Notes: generated by a model from the letters alone, not told the origin. DNA of 64,000 nucleotides from Microbacterium lacus (GCF_002812805.1 NZ_NMUM01000019.1:1-64000), one strand, 5' to 3'. Counted from the stretch's first letter, positions 7,329-16,284 are shown. A program made the numbers and translations.

Positions 7329-9432
7329 CTCTTTGCGCCGCCGGTGCCAGAGCAAGCGCATCCGCGCCGGCGGCCGCGGCGTCCGCGTCCCGGAGCTTCG
7401 GCTTGCGGGGCCACCAGAAGGCGTCCTTCGTGATGAACGCGAGCGCGGGAACGATCACCGTGCGTACGAGCAGCGTGTCGATGAGCACACCGATGCACAC
7501 GATGATGCCGATCTGCGTCAACGTGATGAGCGGGAGCACTCCGAGCACCGCAAACACCGCGGCCAGCAGGATTCCCGCGCTCGGGATCACCGCGCCCGTA
7601 GCGGCAAGGGCACGAATCATGCCCTGCGTGATGCCCAGGTGGTCGGACTCCTCTTTCGCCCGCGTCACGAGGAAGATGCTGTAGTCCACGCCGAGTGCCA
7701 CGAGGAACAGGAAGCTGAACAGCAGCACGTTGGCGTCGATGGCGGGAAAGCCGAAGAGCGGCGTCTGGAAGAGCCACCAACTCAGGCCGATGGCCGAGAA
7801 GAAGCTCGCCACAACCGCGAGGAGCAGCAGGAGTGGCGCGACGAGCGCGCGTAGCAGCACGACGAGGACGATGAATACGAGCACCAGGATGAGCGGAATG
7901 ATCAGGGCCTGATCGCGCGCCTGCGCGTTCGTGACGTCGAGGGCTTGGGCGTCGAGCCCACCCACCAGACCCTCGCCGGTGCCGACTCCGTCGAGGGCTG
8001 CACGCATCCGCTCGACCGTGGCGAAAGCCTCCTCGGTCTCGGCGTTCGCGCCGAGCGTGACATCGATCCGGGCGAGGTCGTCGGTCGTCTCGCCGATCGC
8101 CGCTGAATCGACTCCCTCGAGGGCGGCCAAGGCGCTCTCGGCCTCTTCGGCTTCGTCGAGCGGAACGATGACGATGGAGGGCGAGGTCGTTCCGGCCGAG
8201 AAAGCCTCGGCGAGGACCTCCTGTCCCTGAACGGCCTCGGGCTTCTGCAGGAATCTGTCGTTTTGCGAGAGCCCGGTCTGGACGAAGAACAGCCCGCTCG
8301 CCATCACACCCAGCACGATGAATCCGCCCGTAGCCACGATGACCGGACGCTTCGAAACCGCGCGGCCGAGCTTGCCCCAGACGCTCCGGGCGATCGCGTC
8401 GGGCGAGCCGAAGCGCGGGATGTAGGGCCAGAAGAGTCCGCGGCCGAACAGCACAAGCGCCGCGGGCAGAACGAACAGGGCGAAGATCATCGCGACGACG
8501 ATGCCGACGGCGCACGCCAGTCCGAGTGCCCGGTTGCCGGCGAGCTCGGCGAGCAGCAGCGTCAGCAGCGCGAGCGCGACGGTCGAGCCGCTCGCGATGA
8601 TCGCGGGGCCGGCTCCCCGCAGGGCGCGCTGCATCGCGTCCCGGCGATCCTCATGCAGGCGTAGCTCGTCGCGGTACCGCGCGATGAGCAGCAGTGCGTA
8701 GTTCGTTCCCGCTCCGAAGACCAGTACCGACAGGATGCCGGTGATGGATGCATCGAGCTGCACCCCGACCGCGCTCGCCACCTGTCGCGCGACGATGCCG
8801 GCGAGCCCGTCCGCGACCCCGATGACGACGAGTGGGACGAGCCACAGCCAGGGGCTGCGGTAGGTGATGAGCAGCAGCACGGCGACGACGATCACGGTGG
8901 TCAACAGAAGGGTGAAGTCGGCCCCCGCGAAAACAGCAGCGATATCGACCTCAAAGCCCTCTGCGCCGGTCAGGTAGACCCGTACCCCGTCGAGGCCCGC
9001 TGACGCCGCATCGCGGAGTTCCTGTGCGCGCTCGCTCTGCGCCGCGACGTCGGTCTCGGGCTCGAGCGGTACGACGACCAGGGCGACCGTTCCGTCGTCC
9101 GAGACCTGCGCGGGAGGAACAAATCCCTCGCGGGAGAGGTCCGCGAGCTCTCCCATGGCGTTCTCGTTGATCAGGGCGAGCGTGTCGGCGTCGAGCTCGC
9201 CCTCATCCGACGCGAAGACCAGCAGGGCTGAGGTATCGTCGGCGCTCGGAAACTCTTCGCGCAGCTGATCGACCTGGACGGACTCGGCGCTGTCGGGCAG
9301 GCCGACCGAGGGTGCCGTTTCGGACTCTTCGCCGCCCGCGATGCTGAACAGTGCGGCCGCTGCGAGAGCGGCCAGGACGAGCACGATCCATGACGTCTTG
9401 GCGGATGTGATGAAGCGCAGCAGGCCGCTCAT
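7315..9432 (-). CDS. MMPL/RND-family membrane transporter
   Basis: Proton-driven exporter of the MmpL/RND type, 705 aa, probably moving lipids or hydrophobic drugs across the membrane. It has the duplicated RND layout: TM1 near residue 15, an extracytoplasmic loop, five clustered TMs, a second TM-loop-TM block (VIVATGGFIVLGVMASGLFF) and five more TMs with the MMPL motif region (DYSIFLVTRAKEE). The start ATG is preceded by GGAG at 8 nt. Divergent from a MarR gene with a palindrome overlapping its promoter, so probably MarR-repressed. Its 3' end lies inside repeat copy 2. Confidence 0.9.
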   Translation of the reverse strand: MSGLLRFITSAKTSWIVLVLAALAAAALFSIAGGEESETAPSVGLPDSAESVQVDQLREEFPSADDTSALLVFASDEGELDADTLALINENAMGELADLSREGFVPPAQVSDDGTVALVVVPLEPETDVAAQSERAQELRDAASAGLDGVRVYLTGAEGFEVDIAAVFAGADFTLLLTTVIVVAVLLLITYRSPWLWLVPLVVIGVADGLAGIVARQVASAVGVQLDASITGILSVLVFGAGTNYALLLIARYRDELRLHEDRRDAMQRALRGAGPAIIASGSTVALALLTLLLAELAGNRALGLACAVGIVVAMIFALFVLPAALVLFGRGLFWPYIPRFGSPDAIARSVWGKLGRAVSKRPVIVATGGFIVLGVMASGLFFVQTGLSQNDRFLQKPEAVQGQEVLAEAFSAGTTSPSIVIVPLDEAEEAESALAALEGVDSAAIGETTDDLARIDVTLGANAETEEAFATVERMRAALDGVGTGEGLVGGLDAQALDVTNAQARDQALIIPLILVLVFIVLVVLLRALVAPLLLLLAVVASFFSAIGLSWWLFQTPLFGFPAIDANVLLFSFLFLVALGVDYSIFLVTRAKEESDHLGITQGMIRALAATGAVIPSAGILLAAVFAVLGVLPLITLTQIGIIVCIGVLIDTLLVRTVIVPALAFITKDAFWWPRKPKLRDADAAAAGADALALAPAAQRVTER

Positions 9433-9459
9433 GGGGGTTCTCCACGTCTGTGAAAGTTA

Positions 9460-9477
9460 TTTGAAGATCAAACTATA
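9460..9477. promoter_or_regulatory. Probable MarR operator overlapping the MMPL promoter
   Basis: TTTGA-AGA-TCAAA (9460-9472) is a perfect short palindrome. It abuts the minus-strand hexamer TATAGT (complement of 9472-9477), a good -10 for the MMPL gene, so a bound repressor would block it. Confidence 0.5.
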
Positions 9478-9500
9478 TGACTATCGAATGAATGTAGCGA

Positions 9501-9506
9501 TATCGT
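9501..9506 (+). promoter_or_regulatory. Leaderless -10 box TATCGT of the MarR gene
   Basis: TATCGT ends 7 nt before the ATG at 9514. This decides the start in favour of 9514 over the GTG at 9505, which lies inside the hexamer. Confidence 0.5.
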
Positions 9507-9513
9507 GGGTCTC

Positions 9514-10014
9514 ATGCAACCGAGGCACGGCGACAGTCCAAGCGCGGACGCGTCCGGGTTCTCTCCGACCCGTCCGGCCACGGCGTCGTTGCGGGAGTTC
9601 ATCGAACTCACCGATCAGTTCGAGCGTGCGATAGCAACCGAGCTCGAGGTCAATCCGACGGATCTGGCGGCCATGGAGCATCTGCTCATGGGTGGTCCGC
9701 TGGGGCCGACCGAGCTGGCGCGGCGCGTGGGCATCTCTGCCGGCGCCGCGACGACCTCGATCGACCGGCTCGTCGCGCTCGGTCACGTGACGCGCGAGCC
9801 CCACCCCACGGATCGCCGCGGCACTCTCGTTGTGCCGCAGCCCGCTTCGCGCGACCGCGCGATGGGGCGGCTCATGCCCATGATCATGGGCATCGACGGC
9901 GAGCTCGACGCGTTCACCGAGGCCGAGCAGGAGGTCATCACGCGGTATCTTGCCCAGGTGGTCGAGCGGTTGCGGATGCACGCAAGTCCCCGGGCATCCG
10001 AAGTCGAAAGCTGA
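9514..10014 (+). CDS. MarR-family transcriptional regulator
   Basis: Dimeric winged-helix repressor, 166 aa. The DNA-binding core is visible: LAAMEHLLMGGPLGPTELARRVGISAGAATTSIDRLVALGHV followed by the wing PTDRRGTLVV. C-terminal helices would form the dimer interface. It is divergent from the MMPL exporter with a palindrome in between, the usual arrangement for a ligand-relieved repressor of an efflux pump. The inducer is unknown. Confidence 0.85.
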   Translation: MQPRHGDSPSADASGFSPTRPATASLREFIELTDQFERAIATELEVNPTDLAAMEHLLMGGPLGPTELARRVGISAGAATTSIDRLVALGHVTREPHPTDRRGTLVVPQPASRDRAMGRLMPMIMGIDGELDAFTEAEQEVITRYLAQVVERLRMHASPRASEVES

Positions 10015-10029
10015 GCTGCGCGCCGCAGG

Positions 10030-11355
10030 TCAATCCATCCAGAGTCGCTCGATCGGGATGTCATGATCCAGGATGCGTGTCGCCGCACGGTGTCCCGAGC
10101 ACATCGCCGCGGTGACGGTGGCCGGGTCATCCGTCCACGTCGCCTCGCCCGCCAGGTGCAGGACGCCGCCGATCGGGGTGGCCAGGGCGTCGTGGTCGTC
10201 GGTCGTCGACCCGAGTGTCATGTACGCATACGAGCCTCGGGCGAACGGGTCGCCCTGCCAGGCGGTGATGTGGACGTGGGACGGTTCCTCGACGCGGTCG
10301 CCGCAGAGCCGACGCAGCTGCGCGAGCACGGACTGGGTGACCCGGTCTGTCGCCCAGCCCCGTGTCTCGATGCCCGCGGGTCCCGCCGCGAAAGTCAGCA
10401 ATGTGGGCTCGCTGTGCAGGGCGGTCAGGTCGTACCACGAGTGCCACCAGCGTCCCTCGGGGCCTTGCTGGCGGATCGCGTACACGTCGTCGTCCCAGAA
10501 CTTCGTCGGGAAGCGCAGGAAGACTTTCTCGAAGGCATTCATCGTCAGGCGTCCGAGCGCGCCCGCCACCGGTTCCGGGAGGGCGGGCTCGATCACGAAG
10601 TCCTCGGATTGCAGCACGCCGACAGGCACGGTGACCACCGCATCGCGTGCGGCGAATGTTCCGCGATCGGTCGTCATGACGACTCCATCGGTGCTCCACT
10701 CGACACGAGACACCACATGCTCGAGTCGCACGTCGAGCCCCTCCGCCAACCCCGCCGCCAGCGCGTCGTACCCCTGCGGGAACACCACTTCGTCGCCGTC
10801 GATCGAGTCGTCGTCGAGGCCGTGGGCTGCGAGATCCTCGATCCACGCGCCGTACTGCTCCTCGGCGCGGTGCTCGAGGTATTCGCGGACGCGCTGGACG
10901 CGGTCCTCGCTCCAGTTCTGAAGCGCGAGGGCTGCTTCTGTCACATCACGGTACGAGGCATCCGGGCTCGATGAGGCGATCACGTTGACGAGAGCCGCGT
11001 CGACCGCATGGATGTCTGAGACATAGGCCTGTGCGGCGGCGTTCGAGAGGCGGTGCCCGTCGGGCCCGTAGTGGGCGATCGGGCGACCGTCGGGCTGATA
11101 TCCGCCGACCGTGAACTCGACCATCGGCATCCCGAACGCTTTTGCTACCGCGGCGACGGGGGAGTCGGTGATGCCGTGGATCCAGGATGCGCCGAGGTCG
11201 GTGACGAGCCCCTCGCTACGGTCAGTGTGCACCCGGCCACCCACGCGGTCGCGCGCCTCGAGAATCACGACGCGGCGCCCTTCTCTCGTCAAGAGGCGCG
11301 CTGCGGTCAGTCCTGCGATGCCCGCGCCGACCACGATCGTGTCGAAAACGTCCAC
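10030..11355 (-). CDS. Flavin monoamine oxidase family protein
   Basis: FAD-dependent amine oxidase, 441 aa, expected to oxidise a primary or polyamine to an aldehyde or imine, releasing H2O2. The N-terminal Rossmann motif VVGAGIAGLTAA is followed by the ARDRVGGRVHTDR motif and LGASWIHG, as in polyamine/monoamine oxidases. The C-terminal LAGEATWTDDPATVTAAMCSG matches the second FAD-binding motif. A GTG start with GAGAGG 7 nt upstream is used. No signal peptide. Substrate cannot be read from sequence. It converges on the MarR gene and is divergent from the sulfur operon. Confidence 0.85.
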   Translation of the reverse strand: MDVFDTIVVGAGIAGLTAARLLTREGRRVVILEARDRVGGRVHTDRSEGLVTDLGASWIHGITDSPVAAVAKAFGMPMVEFTVGGYQPDGRPIAHYGPDGHRLSNAAAQAYVSDIHAVDAALVNVIASSSPDASYRDVTEAALALQNWSEDRVQRVREYLEHRAEEQYGAWIEDLAAHGLDDDSIDGDEVVFPQGYDALAAGLAEGLDVRLEHVVSRVEWSTDGVVMTTDRGTFAARDAVVTVPVGVLQSEDFVIEPALPEPVAGALGRLTMNAFEKVFLRFPTKFWDDDVYAIRQQGPEGRWWHSWYDLTALHSEPTLLTFAAGPAGIETRGWATDRVTQSVLAQLRRLCGDRVEEPSHVHITAWQGDPFARGSYAYMTLGSTTDDHDALATPIGGVLHLAGEATWTDDPATVTAAMCSGHRAATRILDHDIPIERLWMD

Positions 11356-11453
11356 GGCGAAACCTCTCTCGACGCGCCCGCATGGCGCGATCCCGACGCT
11401 ATCGCTCCGACCTTGTCAAGCGCGAGGGATCGCCGGTTCGGCGGCGCAGATAG

Positions 11454-11472
11454 ATACCCCCCGGGGTATGCT
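11454..11472 (+). promoter_or_regulatory. CstR/CsoR-type operator with overlapping -10
   Basis: ATACCCC-CC-GGGGTAT (11454-11469) is a perfect palindrome of the ATACCC-N4-GGGTAT class known for CsoR/CstR repressors. TATGCT (11467-11472) overlaps its right arm and is a likely -10 for the gene at 11505. Confidence 0.75.
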
Positions 11473-11504
11473 AACGTGAGTCAGAAGGACCAGAGAGGTC
11501 AGTT

Positions 11505-13193
11505 ATGTCCAGGATCGTGATCGTCGGTGGGGTCGCCGGGGGAATGAGCGCCGCGGCCCGTGCGCGCCGCCTCGACGAGTCGGCCGAGATCATCGTGCTC
11601 GAGCGCGGCCCGCACGTATCGTTCGCGAACTGCGGCCTGCCCTACTTTGTCGGCGGCGAGATCGAAGATCCCGCGAAGCTCCTCGTGCAGACGCCGGAGA
11701 CGCTGCGCGCGGCGCTTGCGCTGGATGTCCGGCCCGGGCATGACGTCATCGCCGTCGACACTGCCGCGAAAAACGTGACCGTGCAGACGGCGAATGGTCT
11801 CGAGGTCATCGACTACGACGCCCTCGTGCTCGCTCCGGGTGCGGCCGCGGTCATCCCCGCGATCCCGGGAATCACCTCCGCCCGGGTTCGCACGCTCCGC
11901 ACCGTCGACGACGCCCTCGCGCTGCGCGACTCGGTCACGGGCGGCGCGCGCCGTGCTGTCGTGCTCGGCGCAGGGTTCATCGGCGTCGAGGCTGCCGAAG
12001 CTCTGGCCGCGAGCGGTCTCGAGGTGTCGATCGTGCAGAGCTCCGCGCATCCGCTCAGTCCCTTCGAACCCGAACTCGCCTGGCTCTTTTCGCAAGAACT
12101 GCGAGCGATCGGAATCGACGTGCACGCCGGCGCGACCGCGACCGTGATCGAGGAAGGTGCAGGCCACGACATGGTGGTGCTCTCGGATGGCTCACGCCTT
12201 GCCGCCGACATGATCGTGCTCTCCGTCGGGGTTCGTCCGGATACGGCGAGCTTCGAACGCGCCGGCATCGCGTGCGTGCGCGGTGCGATTGTGGTGGATG
12301 ACCACGGCCGCACGAGCGTGCCCGGGGTCTGGGCTGTCGGAGACGCGACCCTCGGCGTCGATCCGATCACGGGCGCCCGTCACCCCGTGGCGCTCGCGGG
12401 ACCCGCCAACCGCGCCGGACGCCTGGTGGCCGACGACATCCTGCGCCCGGCGACGGCGCGAGCGATTCCGCCTGCGCTCGGCACCGCGATCGTGCGCGTG
12501 GGTTCGCTGACCGCCGCGCTGACAGGCGCGAATCGTGCGGTGCTCCACGCCCACGGCATCGCGCACACCACCCTGCATCTGCACGCGAATCAGCACGCTG
12601 GGTACTTCCCGGGTGCGAGCCAGATCCATCTCGTGGTGCACATCGACCCCGACACGGGGCTCTTGCTGGGTGCCCAGGCTGTCGGAACCGAGGGCGTCGA
12701 CAAGCGGATCGACGTGCTCGCCACGGCCATCCGCGCGGGCATGGCGGTCGACGAACTGATCGACCTCGATCTGGCCTACTCGCCGCCCTATGGACAGGCG
12801 AAGGACGCCGTGAACCTCACCGGCATGGTGGGCGAGAACGTGCTGAACGGGACCCTGTCGCTCTGGTACGCCGAAGACCTCGACGAGGTGCTGGCTACCT
12901 CACTGGTGCTCGACGTGCGCCGCGACGACGAGTGGGCCACCGGCCATGTTCCCGGTGCGCTGCACATTCCGCACACCGAACTGCGCGAGCGCATCGACGA
13001 GGTGCGGGAGCGTGCGGCCGGCCGCCCGGTGCGCGTGATGTGCGCCTCGGGCGTGCGTTCGGCCATCGCCCACCGCGTCGTGACGCAGGCGGGTCTGGAC
13101 TCGGCATCGCTGTCGGGAGGCATCCTCACGCTCCGGGCGTCGCTCGGCTCACGTGCTCGCGACGTCCTCGTCGTCGACGCAGCCGTTCGCTGA
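11505..13193 (+). CDS. CoA-disulfide reductase with C-terminal rhodanese domain
   Basis: Flavoprotein disulfide reductase (about residues 1-450) fused to a rhodanese domain (about 460-555), 562 aa in total. Such fusions reduce CoA disulfide or CoA-/polysulfide persulfides and handle sulfane sulfur. FAD motif IVIVGGVAGGMSAA; catalytic Cys43 in SFANCGLPYFVGG; NAD(P)H motif VVLGAGFIGVEAAE; FAD motif VWAVGDATLG. The rhodanese catalytic Cys lies in VMCASGVRS. AGAGG precedes the ATG. The gene follows a CstR-type operator and is followed by a Cys-rich small protein, with the cognate repressor nearby. Confidence 0.9.
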   Translation: MSRIVIVGGVAGGMSAAARARRLDESAEIIVLERGPHVSFANCGLPYFVGGEIEDPAKLLVQTPETLRAALALDVRPGHDVIAVDTAAKNVTVQTANGLEVIDYDALVLAPGAAAVIPAIPGITSARVRTLRTVDDALALRDSVTGGARRAVVLGAGFIGVEAAEALAASGLEVSIVQSSAHPLSPFEPELAWLFSQELRAIGIDVHAGATATVIEEGAGHDMVVLSDGSRLAADMIVLSVGVRPDTASFERAGIACVRGAIVVDDHGRTSVPGVWAVGDATLGVDPITGARHPVALAGPANRAGRLVADDILRPATARAIPPALGTAIVRVGSLTAALTGANRAVLHAHGIAHTTLHLHANQHAGYFPGASQIHLVVHIDPDTGLLLGAQAVGTEGVDKRIDVLATAIRAGMAVDELIDLDLAYSPPYGQAKDAVNLTGMVGENVLNGTLSLWYAEDLDEVLATSLVLDVRRDDEWATGHVPGALHIPHTELRERIDEVRERAAGRPVRVMCASGVRSAIAHRVVTQAGLDSASLSGGILTLRASLGSRARDVLVVDAAVR

Positions 13194-13218
13194 CCGCAAC
13201 ATCTCCAGGAGACAGACC

Positions 13219-13380
13219 ATGTGCTACCAAGTGGCGTGCAAGAAGTGCGGCAAGGCGAGCTGGGCAGGGTGCGGCCAACACGTCGATCAGGTGATGCGAT
13301 CGGTTCCGCGCTCGCAGCGGTGCGAGGGCCACGCGAAGGAGCCGTCGACCGGATTCTTCGCGCGATTCTTCGCCCGCTGA
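13219..13380 (+). CDS. Small Cys-rich zinc-ribbon-like protein
   Basis: 53 aa, starting MCYQVACKKCGKASWAGCGQH. Cys at 2, 7, 10, 18 and 35 with His at 21 and 38 could bind zinc or carry persulfide. AGGAGA lies 8 nt before the ATG. Only 25 bp separate it from the reductase/rhodanese gene, so it is probably in the same operon and repressor-controlled. Similar small proteins occur beside sulfur-handling genes in actinobacteria, but no function is known to me. A persulfide carrier or sensor is a guess from context. Confidence 0.7.
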   Translation: MCYQVACKKCGKASWAGCGQHVDQVMRSVPRSQRCEGHAKEPSTGFFARFFAR

Positions 13381-13398
13381 GCCCGCGCTGAGCTCGCC

Positions 13399-13737
<339 letters not shown>

Positions 13738-13765
13738 TTACACGCCATTATTCCACGAAAAGCAG

Positions 13766-13781
13766 ATACCCCACCGGGTAT
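13766..13781. promoter_or_regulatory. Second CstR-type operator
   Basis: ATACCC-CACC-GGGTAT is a palindrome with the same 6-4-6 frame as the operator at 11454. It lies between the divergent repressor and lgt genes and suggests autoregulation. It also sits 20 bp upstream of the lgt -10 box, so lgt could be affected. Confidence 0.7.
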
Positions 13782-13800
13782 CGCATACAGGTCCGAGGAC

Positions 13801-13806
13801 TACAGT
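13801..13806 (+). promoter_or_regulatory. Leaderless -10 box TACAGT of lgt
   Basis: TACAGT ends 8 nt before the GTG at 13815. There is no Shine-Dalgarno. It decides the lgt start. Confidence 0.5.
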
Positions 13807-13814
13807 TGCCCCTT

Positions 13815-14684
13815 GTGATTCGAGCCAGCATCCCGAGCCCCGACCCCGTCTTCGCCCAGTTCTCGCTCGGGCCGCTGACGATCCACACGTACGCGCTGTG
13901 CATCATCGCGGGCATCATCGCCGCGGTGCTCATCACGCAGCGACGCCTCGGCAGTCGCGGGGCGGAGCCGGGGACTGTTCTCGACGTCATCATCTGGGCG
14001 GTGCCGCTCGGCATCGTCGGCGCGCGTTTTTACCACGTGTTCACCCACGTCGGGGATTACTTCTACCCTGGCGCGAACATCTGGGCGATCTTCGCGATCT
14101 GGGATGGCGGCAACGCGCTGTATGGCTCGCTGCTCGGCGGAGCGGTGGGTGCGTGGATCGGATGCCGCATCGCGGGCATTCGGCTGTGGTCGTTCGCCGA
14201 CGCACTCGCCCCGGCCATGCTGGTGGCGCAGGCGATCGGGCGCCTCGGCAACTGGTTCAACCACGAGCTCTTCGGTCTGCCCACCACCCTGCCGTGGGGG
14301 CTGGAGATCGAATCGACGAACCCGAAATTCCCGGAGGGTCTCGCCGAGGGGACGCTGTTCCATCCACTGTTCCTGTACGAGATGATCTGGAACCTCGTCG
14401 GGGTTGCGATCATCCTGCTGCTCGAACGCCGCATCGCGCTGCGCTGGGGCAAGGCGTTCGCGGTGTATCTGATCTGGTACGGCCTGGGTCGCAGCTGGCT
14501 CGAGGCGATCCGCATCGATCCGACCAGCGATGGTCTGTTCGGAATCCCGGCCAATGTCTGGGCCTCGTTCGTGGCGATCGGTCTCGGCGTCGCGCTGTTC
14601 GTGATCCAGAGCGTCCGTCACCCGGAGCCGGAGCCGAGCATCTTCCGCGATGGGGTCGGTCCGAAGGCCGCACAGCCCGCCTGA
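13815..14684 (+). CDS. lgt: Prolipoprotein diacylglyceryl transferase
   Basis: Integral membrane enzyme that transfers diacylglycerol from phosphatidylglycerol to the lipobox cysteine of prolipoproteins, the first step of lipoprotein maturation. 289 aa with about seven membrane segments. Diagnostic parts include GARFYHVFTH, the Lgt signature around AQAIGRLGNWFNHELFGLPT (with the invariant Arg, Asn and Glu), and the late HPLFLYEMIWN. Substrates within this window include the lipobox proteins at 29661 and 58260. The leaderless GTG start is chosen from the -10 box; longer in-frame starts have no support. Confidence 0.93.
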   Translation: MIRASIPSPDPVFAQFSLGPLTIHTYALCIIAGIIAAVLITQRRLGSRGAEPGTVLDVIIWAVPLGIVGARFYHVFTHVGDYFYPGANIWAIFAIWDGGNALYGSLLGGAVGAWIGCRIAGIRLWSFADALAPAMLVAQAIGRLGNWFNHELFGLPTTLPWGLEIESTNPKFPEGLAEGTLFHPLFLYEMIWNLVGVAIILLLERRIALRWGKAFAVYLIWYGLGRSWLEAIRIDPTSDGLFGIPANVWASFVAIGLGVALFVIQSVRHPEPEPSIFRDGVGPKAAQPA

Positions 14685-14702
14685 TCTGACCTTTACGCAG
14701 AA

Positions 14703-14721
14703 CGGATGCTTGACGCATCCG
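14703..14721 (+). terminator. Hairpin after lgt
   Basis: CGGATGC-ttgac-GCATCCG, a 7-bp stem 19 nt past the lgt stop. It lacks a T-run and partly overlaps the putative -35 (TTGACG, 14710-14715) of the next gene. Confidence 0.4.
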
Positions 14722-14724
14722 CAG

Positions 14725-14766
14725 TACTCAGTGTTACTATCTACCAGTACCTAGTGACACTGAGTA
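14725..14766. promoter_or_regulatory. Probable PadR operator and promoter
   Basis: TACTCAGTGTTACTA (14725-14739) and TAGTGACACTGAGTA (14752-14766) form a 15-bp inverted repeat with one mismatch. TACTAT (14735-14740) is a likely -10, with TTGACG at 14710-14715 as a -35 (19-bp spacer). A bound PadR dimer would cover the promoter, which fits autorepression of the exporter operon. Confidence 0.6.
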
Positions 14767-14781
14767 ATGAGGCGATTCCGG

Positions 14782-15126
14782 ATGGGTAAACAAGCGACCG
14801 AGATGCTCAAGGGCGTGCTGGAGGGCATCGTGCTGGCGATCCTCGCGACGCAGTCCGCGTACGGCTACGAGATCACGGCCCGGCTGCGTGACGAGGGCTT
14901 TGCAGACATCGCCGAGGGCACGATCTACGCCCTGCTGATCCGTATCGAGCAGCGGGGGCTCGTCGATGTCGAGAAGGTCCCGTCGGAGAAGGGTCCCCCG
15001 CGCAAGGTTTATTCGCTGAACGCTCAGGGCCGCGACTACCTCGACGAATTCTGGGGAACGTGGGGCTTTCTCACCACGCGGCTTGAACAGCTCCGCACCG
15101 CATCAACCGAGACCGAAGGGAACTGA
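14782..15126 (+). CDS. PadR-family transcriptional regulator
   Basis: Winged-helix regulator, 114 aa, with the PadR core: ILAILATQSAYGYEITARL, then EGTIYALLIRIEQRGLVDVE, and the wing region PPRKVYSLNAQGRDYL. PadR proteins repress adjacent exporter genes and release on binding a drug-like ligand. The ATG at 14782 (MGKQATEMLKG) has GAGG 9 nt upstream; a second ATG at 14767 abuts the operator and would add five residues. It is the first gene of an operon with a DUF1048 protein and an ABC exporter. Confidence 0.88.
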   Translation: MGKQATEMLKGVLEGIVLAILATQSAYGYEITARLRDEGFADIAEGTIYALLIRIEQRGLVDVEKVPSEKGPPRKVYSLNAQGRDYLDEFWGTWGFLTTRLEQLRTASTETEGN

Positions 15127-15127
15127 C

Positions 15128-15487
15128 ATGTGGATCGAGAAATTGACCGGCGACCTCGCCGACAAGAAGCACTACCGCGAATACAAGGCGCGGGTGAAGG
15201 CTCTGCCCGAGCCGTACCGTGAGGCTGCCGGGGGCCTCGAGCGCTACCTGATGTACCTCGGCCCGAGCGACGACGGCAAGAGCCTGATCGCGATGTTGAC
15301 GGACCTGGCCGAACTCTTCGAACAGGCAGTCGCCGACGAAACACCCGTGCGCGACCTGGTCGGCAGCGACCCGGTCGAGTTCGCAGAGACGTTCATGCAG
15401 AACTACGGCGGGGGCAGTTGGATCCGCAAAGAACGCGCGCGCCTCGAGAAGACCATCGATCGCGCCGTCGAGGAAGAGGGGCGCTGA
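15128..15487 (+). CDS. DUF1048 family protein
   Basis: 119 aa, soluble, mostly helical (MWIEKLTGDLADKKHYREYKARVKALPEPYREA). DUF1048 proteins usually sit directly after a PadR regulator and before an ABC exporter, as here. Their biochemical role is unknown; an accessory part of the regulatory circuit has been assumed from linkage. It begins 1 nt after the PadR stop codon, so translation is probably coupled. Confidence 0.8.
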   Translation: MWIEKLTGDLADKKHYREYKARVKALPEPYREAAGGLERYLMYLGPSDDGKSLIAMLTDLAELFEQAVADETPVRDLVGSDPVEFAETFMQNYGGGSWIRKERARLEKTIDRAVEEEGR

Positions 15488-15489
15488 GC

Positions 15490-16284
15490 ATGTCCGCCGC
15501 GGCCATCGCTGTGCGCGGGATCGAGAAGTCCTTCGCGGATGTCTCGGTGCTGCGCGGCGTCGACCTCGACGTGCAGGCTGGGAGCATCTTCGCCCTGCTC
15601 GGATCGAACGGCGCGGGCAAGACGACGCTCGTGCGGATACTGTCGACACTGCTGAAGGCGGACGCGGGCACGGCATCCGTCGCCGGGTTCGACGTGGCCG
15701 CGGCTCCCGCCGACGTGCGCGAGTCGATCAGCCTGACGGGACAGTTCGCCGCGGTCGATGAGGTGTTGACCGGGCGCGAGAACCTCGTGCTCGTCGCGAA
15801 GCTGCGGCATCTGCAGGATCCGGGCGCGATCGCCGACCGCCTGCTCGCGCAGTTTTCGCTCGTCGAGGCTGGCGGTCGCCGAGCCGGTACGTACTCGGGC
15901 GGTATGCGCCGACGCCTCGACATCGCGATGAGCCTGATCGGCGATCCGCCGGTCATCTTCCTCGACGAGCCCACGACGGGCCTCGACCCGCAGGCTCGTC
16001 TCGAGGTGTGGCGCGCGATCACCGACCTCGCCCGGGGTGGCACGACCGTCCTGCTGACCACGCAGTACCTCGACGAGGCCGAGCAACTCGCCGACCGCAT
16101 CGCGATCCTGCACCGCGGCACGATCATCCAGAGCGGCACGCTCGCCGAGCTCAAGAAACTTCTGCCCCCGGCGAAGGTCGAGTACGTCGAGAAGCAACCG
16201 TCGCTCGAGGATGTCTTCCTCGCCCTGATCGGCGAGACCGAACCACCCGAACGATCCGGAGCATCCGAAGGAGAGCCGTCATGA
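15490..16284 (+). CDS. ABC transporter ATP-binding protein (DrrA-like)
   Basis: Cytoplasmic ATPase of a drug-type ABC-2 exporter, 264 aa. Walker A GSNGAGKTT, signature YSGGMRRRLDIAMSL, Walker B VIFLDEPTTGLD, and switch-His region TTQYLDEAEQLAD are all intact. It resembles daunorubicin-resistance DrrA proteins. The ATG follows the DUF1048 stop by 2 nt, and its own stop overlaps the permease start (ATGA), so the four genes form one transcriptional unit. Substrate unknown. Confidence 0.93.
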   Translation: MSAAAIAVRGIEKSFADVSVLRGVDLDVQAGSIFALLGSNGAGKTTLVRILSTLLKADAGTASVAGFDVAAAPADVRESISLTGQFAAVDEVLTGRENLVLVAKLRHLQDPGAIADRLLAQFSLVEAGGRRAGTYSGGMRRRLDIAMSLIGDPPVIFLDEPTTGLDPQARLEVWRAITDLARGGTTVLLTTQYLDEAEQLADRIAILHRGTIIQSGTLAELKKLLPPAKVEYVEKQPSLEDVFLALIGETEPPERSGASEGEPS

